From Marinobacter sp. BW6 (GTDB lineage: Bacteria; Pseudomonadota; Gammaproteobacteria; Pseudomonadales; Oleiphilaceae): 64,000 bases of DNA. Positions 7,675 to 15,435 of the stretch are shown piece by piece. Location of the stretch: positions 1,116,001-1,180,000 of the forward strand of contig NZ_VIRN01000064.1 of NCBI RefSeq assembly GCF_008107725.1. The letters run 5' to 3'. Numbering within the stretch: position 1 is the stretch's first letter; each line of letters starts with the position of its first letter. The notes under the pieces were generated by a model. The model did not search any database and had not been told where the DNA came from. It saw only the letters and a program-made list of their open reading frames with translations. Both the position numbers and the translations under genes were made by a program.

Positions 7675-9237
7675 ATGAGAGACTTAGGGTTAATGGGAGA
7701 GAGCACCTTCAGCCTTTGGTGTGCTGATGTTGGTTTAATCCCGAACGGTTCACAAATTGATAAAACTGGGTGGGACTTTTTTGTCGAGTTCCCGTTTAGC
7801 TCCGAAATCTCAACTCATGAAATCCATAAGTCAGCATTTGAGTGCAAAGTTCAGGTTAAGGCAACCGATAAGAATCAAAGAAAACTACCCATAACGCTCT
7901 CAAATTTGAGGCGGTTGATTACCGCGCAAATGCCCGCATTTTTTGTCTTTATTGAATTCGACGGGAAGGAGGTTGCTCAAAGAGCGTTCGTTGTTCATGT
8001 TGATGATGATTTGATTTCCAAGGTCTTGAAAAGACTGCACCAGGTAGACCAGAGTGACAGTGATAATAATTTTAATAAACGTAAAATGACTATAAATTAT
8101 GATGAGAGCCACGCTATAGAGCCGTTGAATGGCGCAGGTTTGAAAGAACGTTTTTTATCTTATATTGGCGGTAGTGTTGAAGAATATATAGCTATAAAAA
8201 AATCTCACCTTGAATCTACTGGTTATGAGAATGGGTTTGCTCAAATGACTTTTACTACAGGTGGTGAGGAAAACTTAAAAGCATTAATTGACGTCTCTCT
8301 GGGAATTGAAAAGCAAGTTGAAATCTCGAAGTTTAAAGGTTTTGATACACGATTTGGCATAAAAAACAAAAGCCCATTTGTTGATTCTGAGGGTGGCAAA
8401 TTGGAGATGCCAAATGTGCAGCCAACAGCGGATGGCAAGATTAGATTTAAAGAGGATAAGTTGTCTTCAGGTTTATCGTTTGTTGCTAAGCTATATAACT
8501 CTCCATTTAACGCGATGGTTCCAGATTCTTTAAAAAAGATGAGAGTCGAGGGCGAATTTTTTGATCTTACCTTTAATCCGTATACAGGTTTTGCAAGCTA
8601 TTCTTTCTCTATTGGAGAAGGGGTCCGGCTAGAAGTTAAAAAATTTAGAGATGCTGTAAAATTACTAAATCATCTCAATTCATCTGGAACAAAATTATTT
8701 GCTGAGTTTTTATTCGAAAGCCTTCCTAAACTTGAGTTTAAGGTTGGCTGCTCCGAGCAGGGATTTGACTTTTCAGATGAGCTTCAGTCTCTAGAGTGTG
8801 CTGTTAGAATTTTGTCAGATTTTGAAGTCAATGATATCGTTGATATATCTTTGGAAGAGATATCTCGGCACGGCTCTAGCATATGCCAAATGCACAGCAT
8901 TTCTGGATCTGATCCTAGTCTTTTTAAAGTCGAGTTTGATGTTGAGGGAGATGGTTACGATCCATTGAAACCAACAGCATGTATATTTCTAGTAACAACA
9001 CCAATCGGGAGCCATGTTTTTGGTGTTATTTTGGTTTTGACTGGCAAGGTTGAAAGCATAGAAAATGGTAGGTTTCGGCTAATAAGTGACAATGTTGTTA
9101 TAGAGCAAAAAATTGTATCAGAGAGAGATTCGACTATATCAAATGAAGATTTGGTGTCGGCTGTAGAAAGAATAGAACTAAAGTACGAGTCAGATTTTTC
9201 AGTAGTCACTATGTTTGATAAAAGTGCTAACAAATGA
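7675..9237 (+). CDS. Large cassette protein with N-terminal DUF4365-like nuclease-fold domain
   Basis: A 520-residue protein. The N-terminus resembles DUF4365, a PD-(D/E)XK-fold domain: GES near residue 9, GWDFFVE with Asp34, then ECKVQVKAT around residues 56-64. The remaining 400 residues are low-GC and unfamiliar to me, with predicted beta-rich character. DUF4365 proteins often sit in defence loci, but an activity is inference. The gene is longer than most cassettes. It starts 13 bp after attC site 2, and its final codons lie within attC site 3. Confidence 0.8.
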   Translation: MRDLGLMGESTFSLWCADVGLIPNGSQIDKTGWDFFVEFPFSSEISTHEIHKSAFECKVQVKATDKNQRKLPITLSNLRRLITAQMPAFFVFIEFDGKEVAQRAFVVHVDDDLISKVLKRLHQVDQSDSDNNFNKRKMTINYDESHAIEPLNGAGLKERFLSYIGGSVEEYIAIKKSHLESTGYENGFAQMTFTTGGEENLKALIDVSLGIEKQVEISKFKGFDTRFGIKNKSPFVDSEGGKLEMPNVQPTADGKIRFKEDKLSSGLSFVAKLYNSPFNAMVPDSLKKMRVEGEFFDLTFNPYTGFASYSFSIGEGVRLEVKKFRDAVKLLNHLNSSGTKLFAEFLFESLPKLEFKVGCSEQGFDFSDELQSLECAVRILSDFEVNDIVDISLEEISRHGSSICQMHSISGSDPSLFKVEFDVEGDGYDPLKPTACIFLVTTPIGSHVFGVILVLTGKVESIENGRFRLISDNVVIEQKIVSERDSTISNEDLVSAVERIELKYESDFSVVTMFDKSANK

Positions 9238-9295
9238 ATCAAGCCGACCGTTTTCTGCTGCCGCTACAATAGGCGGCTTATTCAAGGCGTTAGGC
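9225..9295 (+). other. attC-like recombination site 3 (best conserved)
   Basis: A 71 bp site with left core TGCTAAC (9225-9231) and right core GTTAGGC (9289-9295, exact GTTRRRY). TGAATCAAGCCGACC pairs with the reverse complement of the GGCGGCTTATTCA segment, with a single extra base. The pattern TAACAA-N-CAAGCCG...CGGCTTA-N-GCGTTAG closely resembles well-known cassette attC sites such as that of aadA. It overlaps the preceding stop codon. Confidence 0.88.
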
Positions 9296-9315
9296 AATAG
9301 GAAGAGCATCATCGA

Positions 9316-9627
9316 ATGGAAATTTTGCTATCAATACTCGGCTCGTTAGCGTCCATTGGTGGTACAATCTGGGCGTATGTCCAAGCGCGGCGATCTAAAA
9401 CGTTTGCAGAACAGGCAAAGCCTGTCAGGGATGTGCTTGTAGAAAGAAGGAAGACTATTGAGGTTTCTAAAGTAAATTCAGAAACCGCTAGGATTTTTCG
9501 TCTCGTTTCCAAGGTTGGGCCAACATGTACTTCTACTTCCGTAAAAGCGAAAACCGGGACAGATATATTTTCCCGTCCAGGTTGTATTCGGAGTATTTGC
9601 AACGCGATAATAATAAGGTCCTTTTGA
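9316..9627 (+). CDS. Small membrane-anchored cassette protein, probably 3'-truncated
   Basis: A 103-residue reading frame beginning with a hydrophobic helix, MEILLSILGSLASIGGTIW, followed by a charged region. It starts 20 bp after attC site 3, as a cassette gene should. From about base 9549 the frame reads through the dispersed CCGGGACAG repeat and ends in low-quality sequence, and no attC follows. I infer that the original 3' end and its attC were lost when the repeat arrived. Confidence 0.55.
   Translation: MEILLSILGSLASIGGTIWAYVQARRSKTFAEQAKPVRDVLVERRKTIEVSKVNSETARIFRLVSKVGPTCTSTSVKAKTGTDIFSRPGCIRSICNAIIIRSF
9549..9573 (+). repeat. Dispersed CCGGGACAG repeat, copy 1
   Basis: GAAAACCGGGACAGATATATTTTCC-type copy lying inside the 3' end of the preceding frame, where an attC would be expected. 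Confidence 0.85.
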
Positions 9628-9645
9628 TACAGCGATAGGGTTGAG

Positions 9646-10782
9646 ATGAGATCCAAGTATTCAGGAAAAGAAGTAATAAAAGCCGGTGAAATATTTCTGC
9701 ATGAGGACGGAAATTACTCGGCTGATGAATTGAATAGAGCCATGGATGTTCTTTCATATTGGAGATTTGAACACGAATACGCCTTAGAGAAGGCTCTGGA
9801 GTTGTTGAGAAAGGAGACTTTAAAAAAAGATAAAAGTGCAATATTTGCAAAGAGATTGAAAAGGTACGCGTCGATTGTCTCAAAGCTCAAAAGATTTAGG
9901 AAAATGAAGCTGAAGAATATGCAAGACATCGGCGGTTGTCGGGCTATTGTTTCAAGTGAAAAAAAGCTTTATCAAGTAGTGAGAGAGCTTAGAAAGAAAG
10001 ATAATTTCAAAAACGGTCAAGGTATAATTAGATATAAAGACTATGTGAAGAACCCAAAAGATGATGGATATAGAGGTTATCATCTGATTGGGTCATTTAC
10101 AGACGGTTTCGGAGGCAAAAAATCAATCGAGATTCAGGTTAGAACTGTGATTCAGCATGATTGGGCTACCGCGCTTGAAATCGTAGACCTATTTACAGGT
10201 CAAGCTTTGAAGTCGAATCAGGGCAAAGCCGAATGGAAGAATTTTTTTCGACTGGTCAGTGATCATTTTTCTTTGATGGAAAGTGTTCACTTGTTTGTAT
10301 CCAAGAGTCAGCAGGATCAGTTTTACGAATATGAAAGGATAATAAATGAGAATAAAGATTATTTTCAGTCTGGAATTGAAATCCAAGAATATGAGTCGAA
10401 GTTAAAGGTCGTAAAAAGACTTCAGGCATATGCTCATTCTCTTAAAATAGCTGATGAGCATATATCCGAGCATAAGGTTGATGGTTATGTTTTGCTTAGG
10501 GTTGATACCGCAAGAAAAGAAGTGGAGTCTACGATATTTTCAAGCTCAAACAATGAAGAGGCGGAAAGAAAATATATAGAGTATGAGAAAGAATCAGCAA
10601 AAAAAACGAATTTAGTGGTTGCTTTGGTGTCAACTACAGCGGTCGGTGGGATAAAAGAGGCGTACCCAAACTACTTTGCAGACTCTACCGATTTTTTACA
10701 ATATCTAATCCACATACTTGATGCACCCTTTGCAAGGAAGACATCGTTTTTAGAGAAATGGCTCAAAGGTACCGGACTTTAG
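9646..10782 (+). CDS. RelA/SpoT-domain (alarmone synthetase-like) cassette protein
   Basis: A 378-residue protein with a central RelA/SpoT synthetase-type domain. Visible are NMQDIGGCRAI (residues 91-101), KDYVKNPKDDGYRGYHL (131-147) and EIQVRT (162-167), the hallmark blocks for ppGpp synthesis. There is no HD hydrolase, TGS or ACT domain. The N-terminal 80 residues are basic and the C-terminal 200 residues are unfamiliar. Such single-domain proteins include housekeeping small alarmone synthetases and toxic ones that pyrophosphorylate nucleotides or tRNA. Which applies here is unknown. An attC left core (GCCTAAC) follows the stop by one base. Confidence 0.85.
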   Translation: MRSKYSGKEVIKAGEIFLHEDGNYSADELNRAMDVLSYWRFEHEYALEKALELLRKETLKKDKSAIFAKRLKRYASIVSKLKRFRKMKLKNMQDIGGCRAIVSSEKKLYQVVRELRKKDNFKNGQGIIRYKDYVKNPKDDGYRGYHLIGSFTDGFGGKKSIEIQVRTVIQHDWATALEIVDLFTGQALKSNQGKAEWKNFFRLVSDHFSLMESVHLFVSKSQQDQFYEYERIINENKDYFQSGIEIQEYESKLKVVKRLQAYAHSLKIADEHISEHKVDGYVLLRVDTARKEVESTIFSSSNNEEAERKYIEYEKESAKKTNLVVALVSTTAVGGIKEAYPNYFADSTDFLQYLIHILDAPFARKTSFLEKWLKGTGL

Positions 10783-10898
10783 AGCCTAACCAGAAAGCCG
10801 GATAAAGCCGATACAGATCCAGTTTTTCGCTCTCTCTGATGGTGCAGCCCAGAAAAGACTCTGTGTTTCAACAGCAAGGATGGGTTGATGCCGCCGGA

Positions 10899-10922
10899 GA
10901 AACCGGGACAGATTTATTTTCC
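10899..10922 (+). repeat. Dispersed CCGGGACAG repeat, copy 2
   Basis: AGAAACCGGGACAGATTTAT followed by TTTCC. It lies downstream of the RelA/SpoT cassette, where the right half of the attC is missing. Confidence 0.9.
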
Positions 10923-11074
10923 GGGGTATTTTTCCAGCTTCTTCAGTGTCTGAAAGCCAACTCGAGTCACTACCAACAGCCTCTCTGGTTCGGTTAACAT
11001 CGGCTTCCACTGCATAGAACGGATTCTGTGCTTCAAAAGTAAGGAGAAGCTGATGCCAAGACAGGCCAGGGTGA

Positions 11075-11092
11075 ATGTGCCCGGTTTTCCGC
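11075..11092 (-). repeat. Dispersed CCGGGACAG repeat, copy 3 (inverted, partial)
   Basis: On the minus strand this reads GGAAAACCGGGCACAT, a partial copy. It lies 9 bp beyond an attC-like left core that follows the inverted gene at 11123-11647. Confidence 0.5.
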
Positions 11093-11122
11093 GCCACATT
11101 GTTCAGCCTAGGTAGGTGTAGG

Positions 11123-11647
11123 TCATTTGGGGCCTGAAAATCTTTCTCTGACCTTTCTATAAAGATAACCAACCGGAACCCAGCGGTTCCAATCTTTTCC
11201 TTTTCGAATGCCTAGCTCCTCTGAACCAATCTGTTTAACCTCTTCCAGACAACGATCAACTGCTATTTGGGTTTCGTCCAAGTGTTGGTACCAATCTTGG
11301 GCATCTCTGGCCTCGGACAGCCCATTTAACATTCTTTGGATTGCATCGAAAACATCGGCGGAGATTATGAAGTCAGCACTGTCAGCGATCTTCCAAACGC
11401 GTCTTTCTGCTTGATGGTAGTTTTCCCAAAGCTCTTTTTCCCTCTCAGGAGCAACCTCTCGTCCATCGACACCCGCTCCAAAATACTCGGAAGGTGGTAA
11501 ACCCATATCGTGCAAAGCTTCTATGAGCTCGATGTAGGCGTTAGCCTTTTTTTCCCACCACCTTTCTATCCTAAACCTCTGGAGGGTAAACCACGCACCA
11601 AAAAAGGCTGCCAATAGGGTCAAGATTATTTGTAAAAATAGAGACAT
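11123..11647 (-). CDS. Membrane-anchored hypothetical protein (inverted cassette-like gene)
   Basis: A 174-residue protein with one N-terminal transmembrane helix (about residues 3-20) followed by a helical cytoplasmic domain rich in Glu, Arg and Trp. I choose MSLFLQ at 11647, preceded by GGAAG, over an upstream Met that adds 11 polar residues. On the minus strand, 16 bp past the stop, a GCTGAAC-AATGTGG segment resembles attC site 1. It may therefore be a cassette lying in the opposite orientation. No family recognised. Confidence 0.7.
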   Translation of the reverse strand: MSLFLQIILTLLAAFFGAWFTLQRFRIERWWEKKANAYIELIEALHDMGLPPSEYFGAGVDGREVAPEREKELWENYHQAERRVWKIADSADFIISADVFDAIQRMLNGLSEARDAQDWYQHLDETQIAVDRCLEEVKQIGSEELGIRKGKDWNRWVPVGYLYRKVRERFSGPK

Positions 11648-11759
11648 ATTCTGGCTTCCAAAATTCTGAGCTACCGGCAATCAAGAATGAAATGAACGTA
11701 GACTTCATGTTAGCAAAGCTTCAAGAATTATTTTTTCTAAGTCGTTCTGGTCGACACCA

Positions 11760-11785
11760 TGAAAACCGGGACAGATCTATTATTG
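11760..11785 (+). repeat. Dispersed CCGGGACAG repeat, copy 4
   Basis: TGAAAACCGGGACAGATCTA followed by TTATTG. It marks the right boundary of the AT-rich accessory block and abuts the 3' end of the tautomerase gene, whose last codons lie just beyond it. Confidence 0.85.
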
Positions 11786-11788
11786 CGG

Positions 11789-12220
11789 TTATTTGGGCAA
11801 GCAGGCCCGCTTCCCCGGAGAAATTCCCTTTTCCCACTCAGCCTCATTGCCCGGCGCTGGCAAAAACCGCCCAAACTCGATCATCTGGTTGGCCGGAATG
11901 TCCTGCAGATAGAACCAGACATCTTCAGCTGAGATGTTCACGATTTGGGCGATTTCTTCAAGCATCTGGTTCATCAGGGCCTGTTTGATCTCGATGCTTC
12001 TGCCCTCACGCACCAAGCCGTGCACATACACCTGAGGCGCGGTGTTCGCTCTGCCACCCACAAAGTGGTCGCCCTGATTGGCCGCAGAAAAAAGAACCTG
12101 GGCAAAGAACCGGGGAGCGCCGGTTTGGGCATTGTGGGCCGCTGTGATGGCTTCGGCGATCTGTGATTTCTGCTGCGGCGACAGAGACAGATTCGCGACC
12201 GTGACGGTGTAAGTGGGCAT
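11789..12220 (-). CDS. Tautomerase-family protein (oxalocrotonate tautomerase-like)
   Basis: A 143-residue tautomerase-superfamily protein related to the long, cis-CaaD-type subgroup. The start at 12220 gives MPTYTV, so Pro1, the catalytic base, is exposed after Met removal, and GGAGCTTCC precedes it. The gene therefore does not start at the upstream Met at 12253. The substrate cannot be told from sequence. The final residues lie next to a dispersed repeat, so the C-terminus may have been altered. It diverges from the hydrolase gene at 12463. Confidence 0.8.
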   Translation of the reverse strand: MPTYTVTVANLSLSPQQKSQIAEAITAAHNAQTGAPRFFAQVLFSAANQGDHFVGGRANTAPQVYVHGLVREGRSIEIKQALMNQMLEEIAQIVNISAEDVWFYLQDIPANQMIEFGRFLPAPGNEAEWEKGISPGKRACLPK

Positions 12221-12462
12221 AGGAAGCTCCTGCCATGTGTTGTACGTTTGCACTGGATCTCGCCACTACGGGAGTGGGGCGGGCTTGTTTCACTATAGCA
12301 ACGCTTATCTGCCTGGCCCCGGCGTTTTACGCTGCCGATCACGGTAGGGCGGTTGCAGGTGAGTGAAGAGGGTGTGGTAGGTGAGATTATTGAACTTGCG
12401 GTTTGATATTGAAGCAATGAGCTATCCTGAGACTCTCGACCTTCAAGCATGCGAGCCAAACA

Positions 12463-13353
12463 ATGATCGAAACGCCCCTGGAATTTCAGAGCGATGGTAC
12501 AACCTGTCGCGGTGTTCTTTACACGCCGGATGCCGGCAGTAAAGGTTTACCGTGTATCGTCATTGCCCATGGTTTTGGGCTGACTCATGCCAGTGGTCTG
12601 GCACCGTTTAAGGAAGCCTTCTGCAATGAGGGATACGCGGTCTTTGCCTTTGACTACCGCCATTTCGGTGACAGTGATGGCCAGCCACGGCAAACGCTGA
12701 GCCCCCGGAGGGAAGTGGCAGATTGGCTGGCGGCACTGAATTTTGCGCGGCAGCTGGATCGTATCGATGGCAGCCGCATTTGCCTGTGGGGAACGTCGTT
12801 TTCCGGCGGGCTTGTGGTTGCGGCCGCGGCAAAGGATGGGAACGTGAAATGCATCATCTCCCAATGCCCGATGATGGATGGCCTGGCGTCTTTGCTGGGG
12901 GTTGTCGGTTATGCCGGCATCATGCAGGCGATGCGTCTGACCTGGCACGGCACGGTTGACTGGCTTCGTCGTGGGCTGGGGATGTCTCCCCGGTATATTG
13001 CTTCGGCCGGCCGCCCCGGCGAGTTGGGCATGATGACGGCAGAGGACTGCCAGGAGGGGTATGTTCCCTTGCTGGCCGACAACGCATCGAATTACGTCGC
13101 AGCGGGTGTGAGTTATGCCATTCCTCTTTTTCGGCCCATCCGGTTGGCCAGCAAAGTCGCCTGCCCGGCACTGGTGTTGATTTGCGACCACGATACCGTC
13201 GCTCCGGCGAGCGCTGCAGCCAAAGCGGCCGGGAGAATGCCGAACGCGGAAGTTAAGCACTATCGGGTCGGTCATTTTGATGTCTATCGGGGCGAAGCTC
13301 TGGATCAGTCCATCGAAGATCAGCTGGATTTCCTGGCCCGGTTTTTACGGTGA
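12463..13353 (+). CDS. Alpha/beta hydrolase
   Basis: A 296-residue cytoplasmic alpha/beta hydrolase of the dienelactone-hydrolase/Xaa-Pro-peptidase-like type. The oxyanion-hole HGFGLTH segment is near residue 36. The nucleophile Ser112 is in GTSFSGG. An acid in ICDHDTVAP and the catalytic His in VGHFDVY close the triad. The natural ester or thioester substrate is not evident. A dispersed repeat begins 4 bp after the stop. Confidence 0.85.
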   Translation: MIETPLEFQSDGTTCRGVLYTPDAGSKGLPCIVIAHGFGLTHASGLAPFKEAFCNEGYAVFAFDYRHFGDSDGQPRQTLSPRREVADWLAALNFARQLDRIDGSRICLWGTSFSGGLVVAAAAKDGNVKCIISQCPMMDGLASLLGVVGYAGIMQAMRLTWHGTVDWLRRGLGMSPRYIASAGRPGELGMMTAEDCQEGYVPLLADNASNYVAAGVSYAIPLFRPIRLASKVACPALVLICDHDTVAPASAAAKAAGRMPNAEVKHYRVGHFDVYRGEALDQSIEDQLDFLARFLR

Positions 13354-13356
13354 CAG

Positions 13357-13382
13357 CGAAAACCGGGGCAGAGCTATTTTGG
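13357..13382 (+). repeat. Dispersed CCGGGACAG repeat, copy 5
   Basis: GCGAAAACCGGGGCAGAGCT followed by ATTTTG, 4 bp after the hydrolase stop. The similarity to copy 12 (29165) continues for about 110 bp. Confidence 0.85.
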
Positions 13383-13466
13383 ATGGGGTTAAGGGCATAG
13401 AATTGGCGAATGGTATCGACTGGGTGTGGATGTGCACTCAGATAACAACCGCAACGACAGGCCCTC
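13383..13466 (+). repeat. Extended repeat unit shared with 29190-29271
   Basis: Both loci share GCATAGAATTGG or ACATAGAATTGG, then TATCGACTG and CAGATAAC, in the same order and spacing after a CCGGGACAG core. Each copy fills the whole gap between one gene's stop and the next gene's start, so it may carry a promoter for the downstream gene. Confidence 0.75.
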
Positions 13467-13469
13467 ACT

Positions 13470-13775
13470 ATGAATGTGGATAAAGCAAAAAAGCGTATTG
13501 CGAAGCAGGTTAAGAAGGGCTTTCACGGCTATCCGTTGGTTTCGCTGGAGTACTTTGGTAAAGCGAACTCTGGCAAAACGCCCGATGCAGCCAGCGAGGT
13601 TGTGATTTCTTATACCGAGGAAGAGGGCGCGGAACCCCAGAAGCAAACGTTCGCAAGTGGCGGTGATGCCAGGGAAGACGAAACCATTCAATCCACACTC
13701 CTCAAAATCATTGAACGGGCGGATGCAAAAACGGTTACTGAGATCGACGGTATTTCCACTGTCCGTGAAAGCTGA
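13470..13775 (+). CDS. Conserved hypothetical protein, 101 residues
   Basis: A small, charged, soluble protein. A basic N-terminus (MNVDKAKKRIAKQVKKG) precedes a mixed alpha/beta region with VVISYTEEEG and an acidic tail. No signal peptide, membrane segment or recognised motif. It begins directly after an extended dispersed repeat, with no clear Shine-Dalgarno sequence, so its start is uncertain. Confidence 0.6.
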   Translation: MNVDKAKKRIAKQVKKGFHGYPLVSLEYFGKANSGKTPDAASEVVISYTEEEGAEPQKQTFASGGDAREDETIQSTLLKIIERADAKTVTEIDGISTVRES

Positions 13776-13973
13776 AGGTCAGTGACCTGAATAGCTAACT
13801 CCACAATAGGTGCGAGATTGCCTGTGGCAGTTCGTATGATCAGGTGTGACCCTACCCCAAAATTTAGGGCCACTCGGAGTTGGAAAATCCGACACAATGG
13901 CATTGCCCATTGAAACGGTTCCGGCCCGAAACCGCGATGGATGGCGAGGAAAGATATTCCTCGCCATCACTCC

Positions 13974-14921
13974 TCACAAGATCGGTGCAAAGCCAACGCC
14001 GTTGCAGTCGGCATAGCTTTCAACAATCTGGCCATCTATCCACACCGCTACGGCGCCTGCTGTTCCAGCCGCACTGCTGCCATATCGAACTTCTGCAGAA
14101 CCATCACTGGAAATACGGATGATTCCCTCGGTTGGACAGGTTTCATTGACAGAGATGCTTACCGGAGTGGGTGTCGATATCTGAACATGCCCTTTAATCC
14201 CGGATCCGATCAGCGTGCCACCCATCGAGTATTGAAGGTCAAACTCCGTACCTTCCAGGCGAGTCTCCGTATTGGTAAGAGCGATGTAACGATTGCCGAC
14301 TTTCATCTCGAAGGCTTCGATGGTGTCAACAAAGCGACCGCTTGCCGTGTCATTTTGCCAGCTGAAAAGTTGATTCCAGTCGCTGCGGCCTTTCACCTGC
14401 AATGGCTCGCCACTATTCTTGAGCTCCCCGTTGATATTGTAGCTTTCGTACCCCTTCCAGCTTTCGCTGGTCGCGGTTCCACCGGTGAGGGTATCAACGT
14501 ACCGGAAAGTGCCACTGAGCAGAACGTCGCCGTGGCCGTAGGTTGAAACGACGCAGTCATTGAACTCCCAGCTTTCATCAACATTCCAGTCTTTGCCCGC
14601 GTATGTGACGTTGGCCGTGCCTCCCCCATCACAATTGGTGGTTCCCGACTGCCCTCCGGATTGATCCCAAAGAGATTCATGAAGGTCACCAAGTAAACCA
14701 AAAGCGTCGTTTATATCAGTCGAAAGCTGGTTGACGTTGTTGACGTTCGTGGACGGGGAAATTTCAATTTTTTTGCTCGCGTAGCCGCTAGAGTCAAGCG
14801 AGAGAGTTGTCTCTGCATTATCGCCGCCGCCTCCACCACCACCGCCACCACCACCGCAAGCGGTCAGTAGAGCCAAGCTGGAGACTACAGCGCAACGCCC
14901 GATCAATTTCCGTTTATTCAT
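13974..14921 (-). CDS. Lipoprotein with polyglycine linker
   Basis: A 315-residue exported lipoprotein. The signal peptide ends in a lipobox LLTAC, with Cys22 followed by eleven glycines, a flexible tether from the outer-membrane anchor. The mature part is rich in Ser, Thr and Asn and looks beta-structured, with paired cysteines in a CDGGG and a FNDCV context. GAGGGAAGC precedes the start. No family recognised. The GGX-codon run is a likely slippage tract. Confidence 0.8.
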   Translation of the reverse strand: MNKRKLIGRCAVVSSLALLTACGGGGGGGGGGGDNAETTLSLDSSGYASKKIEISPSTNVNNVNQLSTDINDAFGLLGDLHESLWDQSGGQSGTTNCDGGGTANVTYAGKDWNVDESWEFNDCVVSTYGHGDVLLSGTFRYVDTLTGGTATSESWKGYESYNINGELKNSGEPLQVKGRSDWNQLFSWQNDTASGRFVDTIEAFEMKVGNRYIALTNTETRLEGTEFDLQYSMGGTLIGSGIKGHVQISTPTPVSISVNETCPTEGIIRISSDGSAEVRYGSSAAGTAGAVAVWIDGQIVESYADCNGVGFAPIL

Positions 14922-15194
14922 GCTTCCCTCTCAGATTTTCTCAAATGCTCAATGCCTGGAGTCCAGTGTTCGGAATCTGTTCCAGACGCACGTGTCTGCA
15001 TTCAGAGGATTTCAAGAGAGCACGGGAGGTAAAACGGAGGTGTGTTTTCAACATCCAATGTTGCTTCCTATCTATCCCTGAACAACTGCATACTAATACG
15101 ACATATGAAAATGAAGGTAAAGCCTGGACGCTGAGTTCTGTGACACGTATGTGATGTTTTTGAATACGGTTTTCCAGACAAATCGGAGCGCGAA

Positions 15195-15428
15195 GTGATA
15201 AAACCCAGTTGTTACAGTTGCCGACAAAAATTTGAGCCGTCTGAGCTCCGGGTTTCTTACTCGAAAAACTACTGTGAGCGCTGCGGTGTTGGGCTGTTTG
15301 GTGAGGATTATTTCAGTTTCAACGCCAAGCCCGCCCCGACTGTCCGGAAGAACCTGGCTGTTCATTTTGCAGTGCTTCTTTTCGGGGTTGCTGGCTTGTT
15401 GTTATGGCTTTTGACTGGCCGGTCGTGA
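15195..15428 (+). CDS. Zinc-ribbon membrane protein, 77 residues
   Basis: The protein starts from GTG with a GGAGCG site upstream. Two CxxC-type knuckles, CYSC and CERC, form a zinc ribbon in the first 35 residues, and one transmembrane helix (about 55-73) ends the protein. This resembles small zinc-ribbon anchors of unknown role. A partial, internally deleted copy lies at 19612-19667. A dispersed repeat begins 8 bp after the stop. Confidence 0.7.
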   Translation: MIKPSCYSCRQKFEPSELRVSYSKNYCERCGVGLFGEDYFSFNAKPAPTVRKNLAVHFAVLLFGVAGLLLWLLTGRS

Positions 15429-15435
15429 CCGCTCA

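Larger units (their letters stand above)
5836..10790 (+). mobile_element. Integron-like gene-cassette array without an integrase in view (CALIN)
   Basis: Consecutive one-gene units are separated by 70-72 bp imperfect inverted repeats that overlap or touch each stop codon and end 11-21 bp before the next start. Their outer cores match RYYYAAC on the left and GTTRRRY on the right to varying degrees, as in integron attC sites. Three complete sites are visible (6593-6664, 7592-7661, 9225-9295), with a longer candidate at about 5837-6000 and a left half-site at 10784-10790. The genes are unrelated and AT-rich compared with the flanks. No tyrosine-recombinase IntI gene occurs in the window. IntegronFinder would decide this directly. 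Confidence 0.75.
10783..11122. other. Intergenic region with attC remnants and repeats
   Basis: No gene is seen in these 340 bp. It holds a left attC half-site GCCTAAC (10784-10790) with its stem start but no matching right half, CCGGGACAG repeat copies in both orientations, and an imperfect internal duplication (10858-10893 and 11022-11057). At 11101-11107, read on the minus strand, GCTGAAC plus AATGTGG resembles the left end of attC site 1. It looks like the scar of several deleted cassette ends. Confidence 0.6.

Noticed and set aside
12963-13203. Frames inside the alpha/beta hydrolase on the minus strand
   Set aside because: Shadow frames of a well-supported hydrolase gene.
14807-15154. 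115-codon frame upstream of the zinc-ribbon gene
   Set aside because: The first part is the reverse of the lipoprotein polyglycine tract; the rest has no protein features.
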